DNA from: an uncultured Alistipes sp. | GTDB lineage: Bacteria > Bacteroidota > Bacteroidia > Bacteroidales > Rikenellaceae | Direction: 5' to 3' | NCBI GenBank assembly: GCA_900770635.1 | Contig: CAAGLB010000095.1 | Span: 1 to 24,569, forward strand | Length of the DNA: 24,569 bases | In this document: one piece after another, positions 14,577 through 23,213 of the stretch | Position numbering within the stretch: the stretch's first letter is position 1 | Layout: each line of letters opens with the position of its first letter | Notes under the pieces: generated by a model | Database searches by the model: none | Told to the model about the DNA's origin: nothing | What the model saw: the letters and a program-made list of their open reading frames with translations, nothing else | Made by a program: the position numbers and the translations under genes

Positions 14577-15059
14577 ATGCCGAGAAAAATGGTTAATTGT
14601 AACGAGATGATGAAGATTAAAATTTCGAAATGCTTGGAGGTCGCTATGGCCACATTGGTCTTTAAGCTTAAACGTGATGGTGTTGTAACGTCGTATGTCG
14701 ACAGGTTGGCTCTCGAACTCATTGCCGACGACAGTACGTTTGCTTCGTCGATAACGAGTCTGATGCTTGGTGATGATGCTAAAAGTGTTGTGTGTGAGCG
14801 CATAAGAGAGCTTGTCGGCTGTGCATCGAATATCGAAACCGAAGAGCCCGAGGTCTATTTTAAGAGTATATGTAAGACGCTATTTCGCCAGACAAATGCT
14901 TCTAAGCTAAGCTCCGCACACATGCTTTGTTGGGCGTTGCGCAATAGTGGTAGCGCCACTGCGAAGGCCTTTCTCGAGCATGGCATAATAGCCGAGGAGG
15001 TGGTGGATGTCATGTATCAGTTGGCGTCGAGCACAGATGACGATAAAACTAATATTTAG
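14577..15059 (+). CDS. Small stand-alone protein resembling the Clp N-terminal domain, 160 aa
   Basis: There is no signal peptide and no membrane segment, so it is probably cytoplasmic and mostly helical. The second half, with KLSSAHMLCWALRN (110-123) followed by AFLEHGI, resembles a Clp-N repeat, in which an EHLL-type helix is followed by a short linker and a residual-L-gi helix. The first half (about 18-80) could be the first repeat. No ATPase domain is present, so it would be an orphan substrate- or adaptor-binding module, if the resemblance is real. An alternative start at Met11/Met12 is possible. It lies after the phosphatase gene and before a strong terminator. The function is unknown. 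Confidence 0.7.
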   Translation: MPRKMVNCNEMMKIKISKCLEVAMATLVFKLKRDGVVTSYVDRLALELIADDSTFASSITSLMLGDDAKSVVCERIRELVGCASNIETEEPEVYFKSICKTLFRQTNASKLSSAHMLCWALRNSGSATAKAFLEHGIIAEEVVDVMYQLASSTDDDKTNI

Positions 15060-15083
15060 CTGCTGCATGGCAATTTATAATAG

Positions 15084-15128
15084 GGTGGGGGTGTCCGACA
15101 ATTTTCGGATGCTCCCGCCTCATTTTTT
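15084..15128 (+). terminator. Intrinsic terminator after the phosphatase/Clp-N-like pair
   Basis: A 15-bp stem (15084-15098 with 15105-15119), counting four G-T pairs, is followed by TCATTTTTT. Its tip, TCCGACAA..TTCGGATG, also recurs in the hairpin after infC. Confidence 0.8.
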
Positions 15129-15156
15129 GGCGTATAAGAATTTATTCTTATCTTTG
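15126..15156 (+). promoter_or_regulatory. Promoter of the lipoprotein-MATE operon
   Basis: TTTG (15126-15129), a 19-nt spacer and TATCTTTG (15149-15156) form a full Bacteroidota consensus promoter. The first lipoprotein starts 34 nt after the box. The -33 element overlaps the T-run of the preceding terminator. Confidence 0.85.
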
Positions 15157-15189
15157 CCCGGTAATCTGGAATAAATAAAAAATTATACT

Positions 15190-16323
15190 ATGAGCAGAGT
15201 TTCAGCACTATTTTTTGCGTTTATCGTGGCGCTTATGCCATTTGTCGTTAGTTGCGAGAGCAATCCCGACGTTCCACCTGTCGTAAAGCTCGATATTTAT
15301 GATCTTGAGATTGATGGTGGTGGTGGCGATATTCCAATTTACTATGCTGTGCAGAACGCTGTTAAGGGCGCTGAGCTCGAGGTGGTGTCGAGTGTAGATT
15401 GGGTGTCGCTCAAAGAGCTTACCTCGTCGATGATTGTGTTGCATATCAAGGCCAGTGATGTGGATGAGGAGCGTTTCACATCGGTGGTGATCAACTACCC
15501 AGGCATGGCGAAGCCTGTGCGTGTGAACATTGTGCAGGATAAGCAGTTCCTCAACAAGTTCCGTTTCGAGACTCTCGACCTTACATACAACAGCTGCTCA
15601 ATAAAGTATATCCCAACAGATAAGAACATGCCATACATGGCAAACATCATCGATGCCGAGTATTTCAAGCAGTCGGGAACTTCGGACATGAACGTATTTA
15701 TCGAGGCCGAGATGGCTAACTATCGCAGCATTGCCGGTCGTAACCAGATGACTCTCGAGGAGCTTATGGGTAGAGTTAGCCCACAGCTCATCTACACAGG
15801 CGATGCCGAGCGTTCGTTTGGTGGCATGAAGCATGGCTCAAAGTATGTAGTCTACAGCTATGGTATCACATTCAAGGGCAATGAGTACACACTCACCACG
15901 CCTATGCACCAGACAATGATCGAGTTGCCAATGCCTAATATGATTGAAAATGTGTCGTTCTCGATCACTTCGCAGGTGAGTGGCACCATGGCCAGCATCA
16001 CCATCATCCCTCATAATTGGGATGGATACTACAACGTGCAGATTGCTCCAGACAACTCGTTGTACTATGTCACACCTGGTAGCAACCCTACCGACGGACT
16101 ATTCAAGACTCTTGCCTCATACTTCTACGACAGCGCCCGTAAGGCTATCGCCAACGGAGCATCTATCGAGCAGTTCCTCAAAGCTAACTGCTACAAGGGC
16201 AACAAGCAGATAAACGTGTCGTTGGAGGCTGGTAGAAAGTATATGGTTTATGTGTTTGCCGTAAGTTCGGAGAATGGCGCAATACCTGTTATGCGCTCGA
16301 CACCTACTTATGTCTATCTATAA
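15190..16323 (+). CDS. BACON-like lipoprotein with two copies of a repeated domain, 377 aa
   Basis: A lipoprotein signal peptide ends at Cys22 (FVVSC), so the mature protein is lipid-anchored in the envelope. Residues ~30-115 look like a BACON-type beta-sandwich, with GGGGDIPIYYAVQ and a final VNIVQD. Two related domains follow (about 121-245 and 252-377). Each opens with an aromatic-rich beta strand and a (I/V)xxIP motif, has a central helical part with F/Y residues, and ends with G-x-KYMVYVFAV or KYVVYSYGI. The next gene encodes a longer paralogue 18 nt downstream. Binding of an extracellular ligand, perhaps a glycan, is a guess from BACON precedents only. Confidence 0.85.
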   Translation: MSRVSALFFAFIVALMPFVVSCESNPDVPPVVKLDIYDLEIDGGGGDIPIYYAVQNAVKGAELEVVSSVDWVSLKELTSSMIVLHIKASDVDEERFTSVVINYPGMAKPVRVNIVQDKQFLNKFRFETLDLTYNSCSIKYIPTDKNMPYMANIIDAEYFKQSGTSDMNVFIEAEMANYRSIAGRNQMTLEELMGRVSPQLIYTGDAERSFGGMKHGSKYVVYSYGITFKGNEYTLTTPMHQTMIELPMPNMIENVSFSITSQVSGTMASITIIPHNWDGYYNVQIAPDNSLYYVTPGSNPTDGLFKTLASYFYDSARKAIANGASIEQFLKANCYKGNKQINVSLEAGRKYMVYVFAVSSENGAIPVMRSTPTYVYL

Positions 16324-16341
16324 CAAAAATAACGACTAAGC

Positions 16342-18195
16342 ATGCGACACCTTTTATGGAGCCTAATGGCACTAATGCTACTTGCGTCGTGCAACAACGA
16401 TCCTGTGGCAGGCAACAATGACTTTGGCGTGAAGAGCTCACTTATCGAGATCTCGGAGCTTGGCGGCGAGTGCTCGATGGAGTATAACCTGCAATCATAC
16501 GTTGGCGGCATGATGCCCGCTATGGTAACTACCGCCGAGTGGATTACCCATATCGACAACTCCACAAAGGGCCTTATTCGCTTTCGTGTGCTCCCCAACT
16601 TCGAGGCCGAGAGTCGTGAGACTGTGGCCGAACTGCGCTATGTGAACATCGACACTAAGCCTACCATTGTCATCAGACAAGAGGGTTATAGTGGCGATAA
16701 GCTGACAATCGAGATTACTAACATCGGCTATTCGGAGTGCAGTGTAAATATCACACCTCGCGACGACACAATGCCCTATATAGTGATGATGGCTGAGAAG
16801 TCGTACTTCACAAGTCAGGGTATCAGCGACGAGGAGAGCCTGATATATGCCGATCAAACGTTCTTCAACAGCTACCTTACAGATAATACCCTTGAGGAGT
16901 TCCTCAACGAGAGTGGCTTTGCGATGCGTGGTCAACGAAGCAAGCGTTGGCAGGATCTGTCGCCCGCCAAGGAGTATATCATTTACGCCTATGGCATCTA
17001 CACATCGGGCGACGACTATGAGCGCATAACACCTGTGTATCACAAGGTTATCGACAAGCGACTCCCCAACCGCACTACAGAGCACTTCACAGCCACGATA
17101 ACTGCCGATGGCCCCGAGGTAGAGTTTAGCGTGAAGCCCGAGGTGTGGGATGGCTACTACATGGTGCAGCTTGTTGAGGATAGCGAGGCGGGATATGTCG
17201 AGCAAGGCTTGTCGTTTAGCCTCGAGAACGAGGAGCAGGTTGCCGAGGCATTCTTCTACATCGCCGACCACCTATACTATTTCGAGGATAAGTCTGCCGA
17301 GGAGATTATGCAGCAGCTGGGATATCGTGGTGAGGCAAAGTTTAGTAAGACGCTCAATGCCAACCACCGCTATATGGCGCTCATCTATGCCATAGCATCC
17401 GATGGGGGCGATGTGCCTATGGTTGTGTCGAAGCCCCAGGTGGAGTATTTCACAACGGGTACTGTCAAGCGCTCGGATATGACCTTTGAGGTGGAGTTTA
17501 CGAATATACGTCCCCGCTCGGTGGACATAAAGATCATACCATCGAAAGAGGAGAGCTACACGGCCGTTATGATGTATGCCAAGAACCTTCCTGAGGGCAA
17601 CAAGCAGGAGCAGCTCGACTATGTGATGGAGAAGTATGCCCCATTGGAGCTTACGGGTGTGTATGACGAACATATCGACCAGTTGCCTCCCGACACCGAG
17701 TTTGTGATTGCCGTATGTGGCTACTATGCAGGAGCACCAACCACCGATTTGTTTATCTACCGCTTCACAACTGCAAAGGATGGTGAAGGTCAAAACAAGA
17801 TTGTCAATGTCAACTTCTCGGCTTACGACTTAGCTGATGTTGTAGCTATTGAGCCATATTATGGTTCTATGATGGGCTATGCCGACTACTTCTTATCTAT
17901 GGAGGTCGAGACGCTTATGCCATCGCCCACGCTCCACTTCGAGCTATATGCTAAGTCGCAGTACGACAGCTATACGCATAAGGAGATTCGTGAGAGCTTG
18001 TTGGAGTATGCCTACACCTCGTCACCCGACTGGGCATTGTGTAGCTATGGCAACGAGTATGTGTTGTGTGGCTTGGCCGAGGACGAGAATGGATATGTCG
18101 GCGAGATGTATGTGTCTGAGCCTATCTCGTTTAGCCGTGAGCAGACCTCCGATGCTGCAATTTTTGTTGAGCTATATAAGGAGTGGGTTGAGTAA
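16342..18195 (+). CDS. BACON-like lipoprotein with about four repeated domains, 617 aa
   Basis: A lipoprotein signal ends at Cys17 (LLASC). An N-terminal BACON-like domain (about 30-114, ending VIRQEG) is followed by roughly four repeats at about 118-236, 240-360, 362-462 and 468-605. They share INITP/IIPS-type strands and a closing xxYIIYAYGIY or xxYMALIYAIA segment. The first two align well with those of the upstream lipoprotein (for example WDGYYNVQI against WDGYYMVQL), so the genes arose by duplication. The stop codon overlaps the ATG of the MATE gene (TAATG). The function is unknown; a surface or periplasmic partner of the transporter is possible. Confidence 0.85.
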   Translation: MRHLLWSLMALMLLASCNNDPVAGNNDFGVKSSLIEISELGGECSMEYNLQSYVGGMMPAMVTTAEWITHIDNSTKGLIRFRVLPNFEAESRETVAELRYVNIDTKPTIVIRQEGYSGDKLTIEITNIGYSECSVNITPRDDTMPYIVMMAEKSYFTSQGISDEESLIYADQTFFNSYLTDNTLEEFLNESGFAMRGQRSKRWQDLSPAKEYIIYAYGIYTSGDDYERITPVYHKVIDKRLPNRTTEHFTATITADGPEVEFSVKPEVWDGYYMVQLVEDSEAGYVEQGLSFSLENEEQVAEAFFYIADHLYYFEDKSAEEIMQQLGYRGEAKFSKTLNANHRYMALIYAIASDGGDVPMVVSKPQVEYFTTGTVKRSDMTFEVEFTNIRPRSVDIKIIPSKEESYTAVMMYAKNLPEGNKQEQLDYVMEKYAPLELTGVYDEHIDQLPPDTEFVIAVCGYYAGAPTTDLFIYRFTTAKDGEGQNKIVNVNFSAYDLADVVAIEPYYGSMMGYADYFLSMEVETLMPSPTLHFELYAKSQYDSYTHKEIRESLLEYAYTSSPDWALCSYGNEYVLCGLAEDENGYVGEMYVSEPISFSREQTSDAAIFVELYKEWVE

Positions 18196-19580
18196 TGAGG
18201 CTCGGAGATTACGTTCCATACTATAAGCGCCTGTTGAGGCTCGCAGCACCCGTTGTCTTGGCACAGGCGGGCCAGCTGACAACGCAGTTTGCCGATAGCG
18301 CTATGGTGGGCAACTATGGTGGCGAGGATGCTGTGCCCCTTGCTGCTGTGTCGTTGGGAAGCTCGCTCTTCTTGCTCATCTATCTCGCTGCTATGGGCTT
18401 TGCCATGTCTATCACCCCCCTCGTTGGCGAGAGCTATGCCCGCAACGACCGTCGCATGGTGGGCCACCTCTTCCAGACAGGCATTGTCTACTCGCTTATT
18501 ATCGGTGTCATCAGCTCAGTTATAGCCCTCGCCTTGCGCCCCTTTATAGGTGTTCTTGGTGTGTGGATGAGTAGTGCTGGCGACGATGTTATGGCTGTGT
18601 CGGAGATGGCACTACCATACTACGATATGTTGGTGTGGAGCATCATGCCGCTGATGATATTTCTCGCTGTTAAGCAGTTCTTGGAGGGTATTGGTAATAC
18701 GAAGGTGGCTATGTGGATTACCTTGGCGGGTAACGTGCTCAACATATTTCTTAACTGGGTATTTATCTTTGGTAATTTAGGCTCGGAGGCTATGGGTGCT
18801 GAGGGTGCTGGCCTCGCCACGCTCCTGTCACGTGTTATGCAGATGGCGGTCATCATCGCCTACTTCTTCCACTCACGCCGCCTGCGCATCTATCGCTCAT
18901 TCTTCTCACGTGAGGCTGTCAGCAGGGTTTTGATGTGCCGATGTGTGGCTATCGGCTTTCCTATATCGTTTCAGATGGTATTGGAGTCGGCAGCCTTTAT
19001 CCTCACCTCTATTCTTGCCTTGTCGTTTGGTGCTGCTGCGTCGGGTGCTATGCAGGTGACGTTCAGTATTGCCAACATAGCGTGGATGATAACTGTGGCT
19101 ATCGGCTCGGCATCGACCATCATCGTGTCGCACATCTACGGCTCGAAAGACCGCAAGCACCTACGCCACATGGTTAGCGCAACCTATCATCTCGGTTTGC
19201 TATGGGCCACACTCATGGCCCTACTCTTTGTTGTGGCTCGTGGACCATTGGTAAGTCTATTTACCGATAATGCCGAGGTTATTGCGCTTAGTGCCAACCT
19301 GCTTCTGCTTATCGCCATCTACCAATTTTCGGATGCTGTCCAGGGACTATCTATAAGCATGCTGCGTGGCTTGCAGGATGTGAAGATTATCATGCCTATC
19401 GTTATATGCTCATACCTCGTACTCAACATTCCTATCGGTGCGCTGCTTGCCTACCGCTTCAATATGGGGTGCTACGGACTTGCCATCGGCCTTATTATCG
19501 GTCTTAGCTCTGCGGCCTTGATGACATATATTCGTGTTAGGCGTGATGTTAGACAGTTTGAAGATCATAAAAAAAGCTAA
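18195..19580 (+). CDS. MATE family efflux transporter, 461 aa
   Basis: MATE proteins are inner-membrane Na+- or H+-driven exporters of drugs, toxins or metabolites. About 12 hydrophobic segments are seen. Family-like features include APVVLAQAGQLTTQFADSAMVG near the N-terminus and the second-half counterpart. The length is typical for the NorM/DinF-like families. The start overlaps the stop of the second lipoprotein gene by one base, which points to translational coupling, and the gene ends inside a bidirectional terminator hairpin. The substrate is unknown. The operon suggests it works with the two lipoproteins, although coupling to an unrelated cargo gene cannot be excluded. Confidence 0.93.
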   Translation: MRLGDYVPYYKRLLRLAAPVVLAQAGQLTTQFADSAMVGNYGGEDAVPLAAVSLGSSLFLLIYLAAMGFAMSITPLVGESYARNDRRMVGHLFQTGIVYSLIIGVISSVIALALRPFIGVLGVWMSSAGDDVMAVSEMALPYYDMLVWSIMPLMIFLAVKQFLEGIGNTKVAMWITLAGNVLNIFLNWVFIFGNLGSEAMGAEGAGLATLLSRVMQMAVIIAYFFHSRRLRIYRSFFSREAVSRVLMCRCVAIGFPISFQMVLESAAFILTSILALSFGAAASGAMQVTFSIANIAWMITVAIGSASTIIVSHIYGSKDRKHLRHMVSATYHLGLLWATLMALLFVVARGPLVSLFTDNAEVIALSANLLLLIAIYQFSDAVQGLSISMLRGLQDVKIIMPIVICSYLVLNIPIGALLAYRFNMGCYGLAIGLIIGLSSAALMTYIRVRRDVRQFEDHKKS

Positions 19581-19600
19581 CCATTGGGTTAGCTTTTTTT
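19569..19600. terminator. Bidirectional terminator between MATE and phoA genes
   Basis: A stem of about 14 bp (19569-19582 with 19587-19600) is flanked by A and T runs, so it can end transcription from both sides. The MATE stop codon (TAA, 19578-19580) lies inside the stem. Confidence 0.9.
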
Positions 19601-19602
19601 TG

Positions 19603-20673
19603 TTACTTTATCAACGCCTTGAGCTTGGCATTAAGTTCGGTGTTCTCCATGATGCCGTTGATGCTCTCGGCAGCTGCGCCATATAAATATATAGGTATCA
19701 TCTCGCCCGAGTGGCCGTTTGTTGTCCAGCGATACTCCACGCCCTGCTCCGAGAGTGTGAAGTCGGCCTCGGCGCTAACAATCGTAAGGCCGCCTGTCGA
19801 GTGGTCGGCAGTAACAACAACAAGGGTGTCGGGATGCTCGGCAGCATACTCTACCGCCACCTCGATAGCCTGCATGAAGCCCTGCATCTCTCGCTGCTGT
19901 GCCTTAGCATCGTTGCCATGTCCCATGCCGTCGATTAGCGAGCCCTCGACCATAAGCACAAAGCCATTGTCGCCACCACGCTGCTCGAGGATAGCGAGTG
20001 CTGCGGCTGTTGCCTCGGCAAGATATGTGCCGCTATCTGCACCCACCTCCTTGTCGGCAAGTAGGGCGAGGGAGCGTGGTGCTACGTCGTTGCCCAGCTG
20101 CGACATAGAGTCGACATACTCGAAGCCAGCATCCTTTATAGCCCTCTTTGCCTTGCACTTCGAGCCATAGCGCTCCTCGAAGAATGCCATGCCTCCGCCA
20201 ATGGCCACGTCGAGCTTGCTTCCAAGCAGCTGCTCCGATATTTTGGCATACTCGTGGCGACTGTTTATGTGAGCATAGAAGGCTGCGGGTGTGGCATGCT
20301 GCAAATATGTGGTGACAACAACACCCGTAGCCATGCCCTTGCTCTGTGCAAGCTCCATTATCGATTCGGAGTGTGTGCCATCGGGTGTCATGCCGAGGTA
20401 TGTGTTGTTGGTCTTAACACCCGAGGCGAGAGCTGTGCCCGAGGCTGCCGAGTCGGTAACACGGTTGTCTGCCGAGTAGGTCTTTTGCAGAGCTATGTTC
20501 TCGGCCTTGTCGAAGATTGTTGGCTGGTAGTGGTTTTCAAGCTGCATCATCGACACCGATGCGAGGCCCATGCCATCGCCAATGAGGTAGATTATGTTTT
20601 TCACTGGCTCCTGAGCCATGAGTGTGCCTATGCCAAGAAGCATGGCAACAACGAAAGTTGCTGTACGACGCAT
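19603..20673 (-). CDS. Alkaline phosphatase, PhoA superfamily, 356 aa
   Basis: A signal peptide (cut near residue 20, MAQE) sends it to the periplasm, where it releases phosphate from organic esters. The metal site and nucleophile are visible: IGDGMG (31-36), the catalytic Ser75 in VTDSAASGTALASG, EGSLIDGMGHGND, TADHSTGG and a late GHSGEMIPIYLYG. The segment HATPAAFYAH agrees with PhoA-type enzymes. It is somewhat shorter than E. coli PhoA (~450 aa). It is transcribed alone from the promoter at 20697-20727, divergent from ung. No PhoB box was found in the short upstream region. Confidence 0.93.
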   Translation of the reverse strand: MRRTATFVVAMLLGIGTLMAQEPVKNIIYLIGDGMGLASVSMMQLENHYQPTIFDKAENIALQKTYSADNRVTDSAASGTALASGVKTNNTYLGMTPDGTHSESIMELAQSKGMATGVVVTTYLQHATPAAFYAHINSRHEYAKISEQLLGSKLDVAIGGGMAFFEERYGSKCKAKRAIKDAGFEYVDSMSQLGNDVAPRSLALLADKEVGADSGTYLAEATAAALAILEQRGGDNGFVLMVEGSLIDGMGHGNDAKAQQREMQGFMQAIEVAVEYAAEHPDTLVVVTADHSTGGLTIVSAEADFTLSEQGVEYRWTTNGHSGEMIPIYLYGAAAESINGIMENTELNAKLKALIK

Positions 20674-20696
20674 AATATAATGTAGGTTTAGTTAGG

Positions 20697-20727
20697 CAAA
20701 TTTATAAAAAAATCGTAACTTCGCAAA
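20697..20727 (-). promoter_or_regulatory. Promoter of the alkaline phosphatase gene
   Basis: On the minus strand, TTTG (20724-20727), a 19-nt spacer and TAAATTTG (20697-20704) match the Bacteroidota consensus. The leader would be about 20 nt. Confidence 0.7.
20716..20723 (+). promoter_or_regulatory. Weak promoter -7 box of ung
   Basis: TAACTTCG differs from TAnnTTTG at one position and lies 20 nt before the ung ATG. It sits inside the spacer of the opposing phosphatase promoter, so the two promoters overlap on opposite strands. Confidence 0.4.
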
Positions 20728-20742
20728 ATAAAATTTTCAAGT

Positions 20743-21408
20743 ATGGCAGAGGTACGCATATCGGAGGATTGGAAAGCGATATTGAAGGATGAGTTTACGA
20801 AGCCCTATTTCGATGAGCTTGTCGAGTTTGTTAAGGCGGAGTACTCGTCGGGTGTGGTATATCCTGCTGGCGGTAACATCTTTCGTGCTTTCGACAAGTG
20901 CCCATTCGAGAGCCTCAAGGTTGTGATTATCGGTCAAGATCCCTATCATGGTCCAGGACAGGCTAATGGCCTATGTTTCTCCGTAGGCGAGGGCGTGCCC
21001 TTTCCGCCCTCGTTGCAAAATATATTTAAGGAGGTAGCCTCCGATGTTGGTACTCCTGTGCCTCGTTCGGGCGAGTTGGATAGGTGGGCCGAGCAGGGTG
21101 TATTACTGCTTAACTCGGTGCTCACGGTGCGTGCCCACTCTGCTGCCTCGCATGCGGGGCGTGGCTGGGAGCGCTTCACCGACGCTGTGGTGCGTGCCAT
21201 TGCCGAACGCAAGGAGGGAGTGGTCTATATGTTGTGGGGCAGCTATGCTCAGAAGAAGGGCGCTATTGCCAACCCAGCAACCAACCTAATACTCAAAGCT
21301 GTACACCCATCGCCACTATCGGCCTATCGTGGCTTCTTCGGCTGCAAGCACTTTTCGCAGGCTAACGACTATTTACGACATATTGGCAAAACGCCTATCG
21401 TGTGGTAA
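20743..21408 (+). CDS. ung: Uracil-DNA glycosylase, family 1, 221 aa
   Basis: It removes uracil from DNA in base-excision repair. The catalytic motif GQDPYHG (64-70, Asp66 as the activating residue) is present. NGLCFSV and the DNA-intercalation motif HPSPLSAYRGFFGCKHF near the C-terminus are also present. The length is normal for family 1. It is a single-gene unit divergent from the phosphatase and convergent with the LicD/GT2 gene, sharing the hairpin at 21417-21439. Confidence 0.97.
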   Translation: MAEVRISEDWKAILKDEFTKPYFDELVEFVKAEYSSGVVYPAGGNIFRAFDKCPFESLKVVIIGQDPYHGPGQANGLCFSVGEGVPFPPSLQNIFKEVASDVGTPVPRSGELDRWAEQGVLLLNSVLTVRAHSAASHAGRGWERFTDAVVRAIAERKEGVVYMLWGSYAQKKGAIANPATNLILKAVHPSPLSAYRGFFGCKHFSQANDYLRHIGKTPIVW

Positions 21409-21416
21409 AAACAAGA

Positions 21417-21439
21417 AAGCGAGGCTACAAACCTCGCTT
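21417..21439. terminator. Hairpin between ung and the LicD/GT2 gene
   Basis: AAGCGAGG (21417-21424) pairs with CCTCGCTT (21432-21439). Minus-strand readthrough meets TTCTTGTTTTT; the plus side has CCTTATTAT. The loop holds the stop codon of the minus-strand gene (21425-21427). It probably ends both transcripts. Confidence 0.65.
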
Positions 21440-23212
21440 CCTTATTATCCATGCTGCGGTGCGGTAGATGCCATCGGCCACTCCTCGCAATGCTCGTGGC
21501 AGGGCATTTACAATGCGTAGGCGCATAAGTGCTCGGCGATTGAGGCGTGTGTATCGGAAATCGTTGATAGCACGTGCCGCATCCTCCGTGCCGCCATTTA
21601 CCGACTGTGTTATAGCCTTGCCCAGACCTATGCGAGCGACGTACTCGTTAATCATATTGTCGCCCTCGGGGTTGTATAGTTCGGCTATCGAGTGCTCGGT
21701 TTGCTCCGAGCGATATATCTTTGCCGAGCGGTTAGAGGCTGTGCGAGAGTAGCGCACGAGCGACATTGGTGAGAAGCAGAACTTAGCTCCGCTCTGCATA
21801 AGTCTTACCCACAACCACTGATCTTCGCCTATGCGCATGCCTACGGGGAAGCCACCAATAGCTTGCAAGGTGCTACGACGTATGGTCGCAGTAGAGGGGA
21901 TAATGGGGTAGCCGCCAAGCATAGCCTCCACAGCTGGGTTTATCTCGCCCTCATGCTCGGGCACGGGGGCAGCAATGCGCTTGTCGTTATTTACGATGTC
22001 GAAGGCAGTGGAGAAGCAGTCGCTTGTGGGGTAGTAGGTCATAAGGCGACACACCTCGGCGATATAGCCCGTGAGGTAGTAATCGTCGCCATCTAAGAAT
22101 GCTACGTATTCGCCCGTAGCCTCCTCGATGCCTCGGTTGCGGGCAGCGCTAACACCCCTATTCTCTTGCGACACGAGGCGAATATTATGCTCGGGGTGGC
22201 TCTCTATAACCTCTCTTACGATTTGTGCCGAGGCGTCGGTCGAGCCATCGTCAACAACGATAATCTCATGTGGTGTGAGGCTCTGGCTGATAACCGACTT
22301 TAAGGCACGCTCAATCTCCGCCTCCTTATTATATAAAGGTATGACTACCGATATTTGCTCCGACTCTGCTGAGCGCAGTGGCTCGGCAAACTGCAATATC
22401 TCGGGCGCATGGTTTAGGCGCTTCTCCTCGGGCAGCCACTTCTGTATGTCGCCATAGTGGTTGCGCAAGTAGCTCTCAAGGTCGCTTGGCGCAAGTAGCT
22501 CCATGTCACCAAACTTCCGGCGCTCGGGGTTCTCTATTGCCGTGCGCTGAATCATATCCTTGGGCATGCGCACGATGTTGTAGCAGCTGGCGTTGGTGGA
22601 GTTATACTTCGTTAGCTCTCGGCGCAGACGACGATATATGCGCTCCTTGGACATTAGGAGTGTAACGAGGCGTATAGCCAAGCACGACAACCAACTCTTA
22701 GGCATCACCACACCGTTGTTAGCCTTGCCAAACCACCTCCACAACCATACCGACTTTGCCATGAAGCAGTTTACCCAGAAGCGCACTCTGCGGCGCTGTG
22801 CTCGCTCCAAGCTTGGCGAGTCGGGGATAAGGTCGTAGGGAAAGATGTCGATATATATGCCCTCCGATATGTTGAGGCCCACCCACTCGCTCTCGACAAA
22901 CTTTGTACCCTGCTTACGCACCTTGGCAAAGTAGAAAGGTGTGTCGGGCTCGGTCGTAAACTCCTGCAACACATATCCCTCACGAAGATGCTTGGGTGCT
23001 TCGGCCAAGAATCTCTCGTAGTTTTCACGTGTCATGCCCAGGTCGATATCATCGTCCCAGGGCACTATATCCTCGAAGAAGTGTGCTCCAATGGCTGTAC
23101 CTCCCTGAATGAAGTAGGGTATGCCCAATTCGTCGCACACACGCACAACCTCACGTGTGATGTCGTGAAGCTCACGGTGTAGCTGTCGTAGTATGTCGCT
23201 GTTGTACTTCAT
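21425..23212 (-). CDS. LicD-family transferase fused to a GT2 glycosyltransferase, 595 aa
   Basis: The N-terminal part (about 1-275) is a LicD-type nucleotidyltransferase-fold domain, with GGTAIGAHFFED and PWDDDIDLGM (about 37-60). LicD proteins attach phosphocholine or similar groups to surface glycans. The C-terminal part (about 287-595) is a GT-A family 2 glycosyltransferase. It has VVIPLYNKE, VVDDGSTD (about 319-326), FLDGDDYY (373-379) as DXD site, and GEDQWLW. No membrane helix is predicted. It starts 1 nt after the LuxE-like gene and ends in the shared hairpin. Phosphoryl substituent addition plus sugar transfer on one surface glycan is the likely but unproven role. Confidence 0.9.
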   Translation of the reverse strand: MKYNSDILRQLHRELHDITREVVRVCDELGIPYFIQGGTAIGAHFFEDIVPWDDDIDLGMTRENYERFLAEAPKHLREGYVLQEFTTEPDTPFYFAKVRKQGTKFVESEWVGLNISEGIYIDIFPYDLIPDSPSLERAQRRRVRFWVNCFMAKSVWLWRWFGKANNGVVMPKSWLSCLAIRLVTLLMSKERIYRRLRRELTKYNSTNASCYNIVRMPKDMIQRTAIENPERRKFGDMELLAPSDLESYLRNHYGDIQKWLPEEKRLNHAPEILQFAEPLRSAESEQISVVIPLYNKEAEIERALKSVISQSLTPHEIIVVDDGSTDASAQIVREVIESHPEHNIRLVSQENRGVSAARNRGIEEATGEYVAFLDGDDYYLTGYIAEVCRLMTYYPTSDCFSTAFDIVNNDKRIAAPVPEHEGEINPAVEAMLGGYPIIPSTATIRRSTLQAIGGFPVGMRIGEDQWLWVRLMQSGAKFCFSPMSLVRYSRTASNRSAKIYRSEQTEHSIAELYNPEGDNMINEYVARIGLGKAITQSVNGGTEDAARAINDFRYTRLNRRALMRLRIVNALPRALRGVADGIYRTAAWIIRKRGL

Positions 23213-23213
23213 A

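Noticed and set aside
16495..17793. Two long minus-strand open frames (258 and 173 codons) inside the second lipoprotein gene
   Set aside because: The plus-strand protein has a signal peptide and internal repeats. The antisense frames arise from codon bias and resemble nothing.
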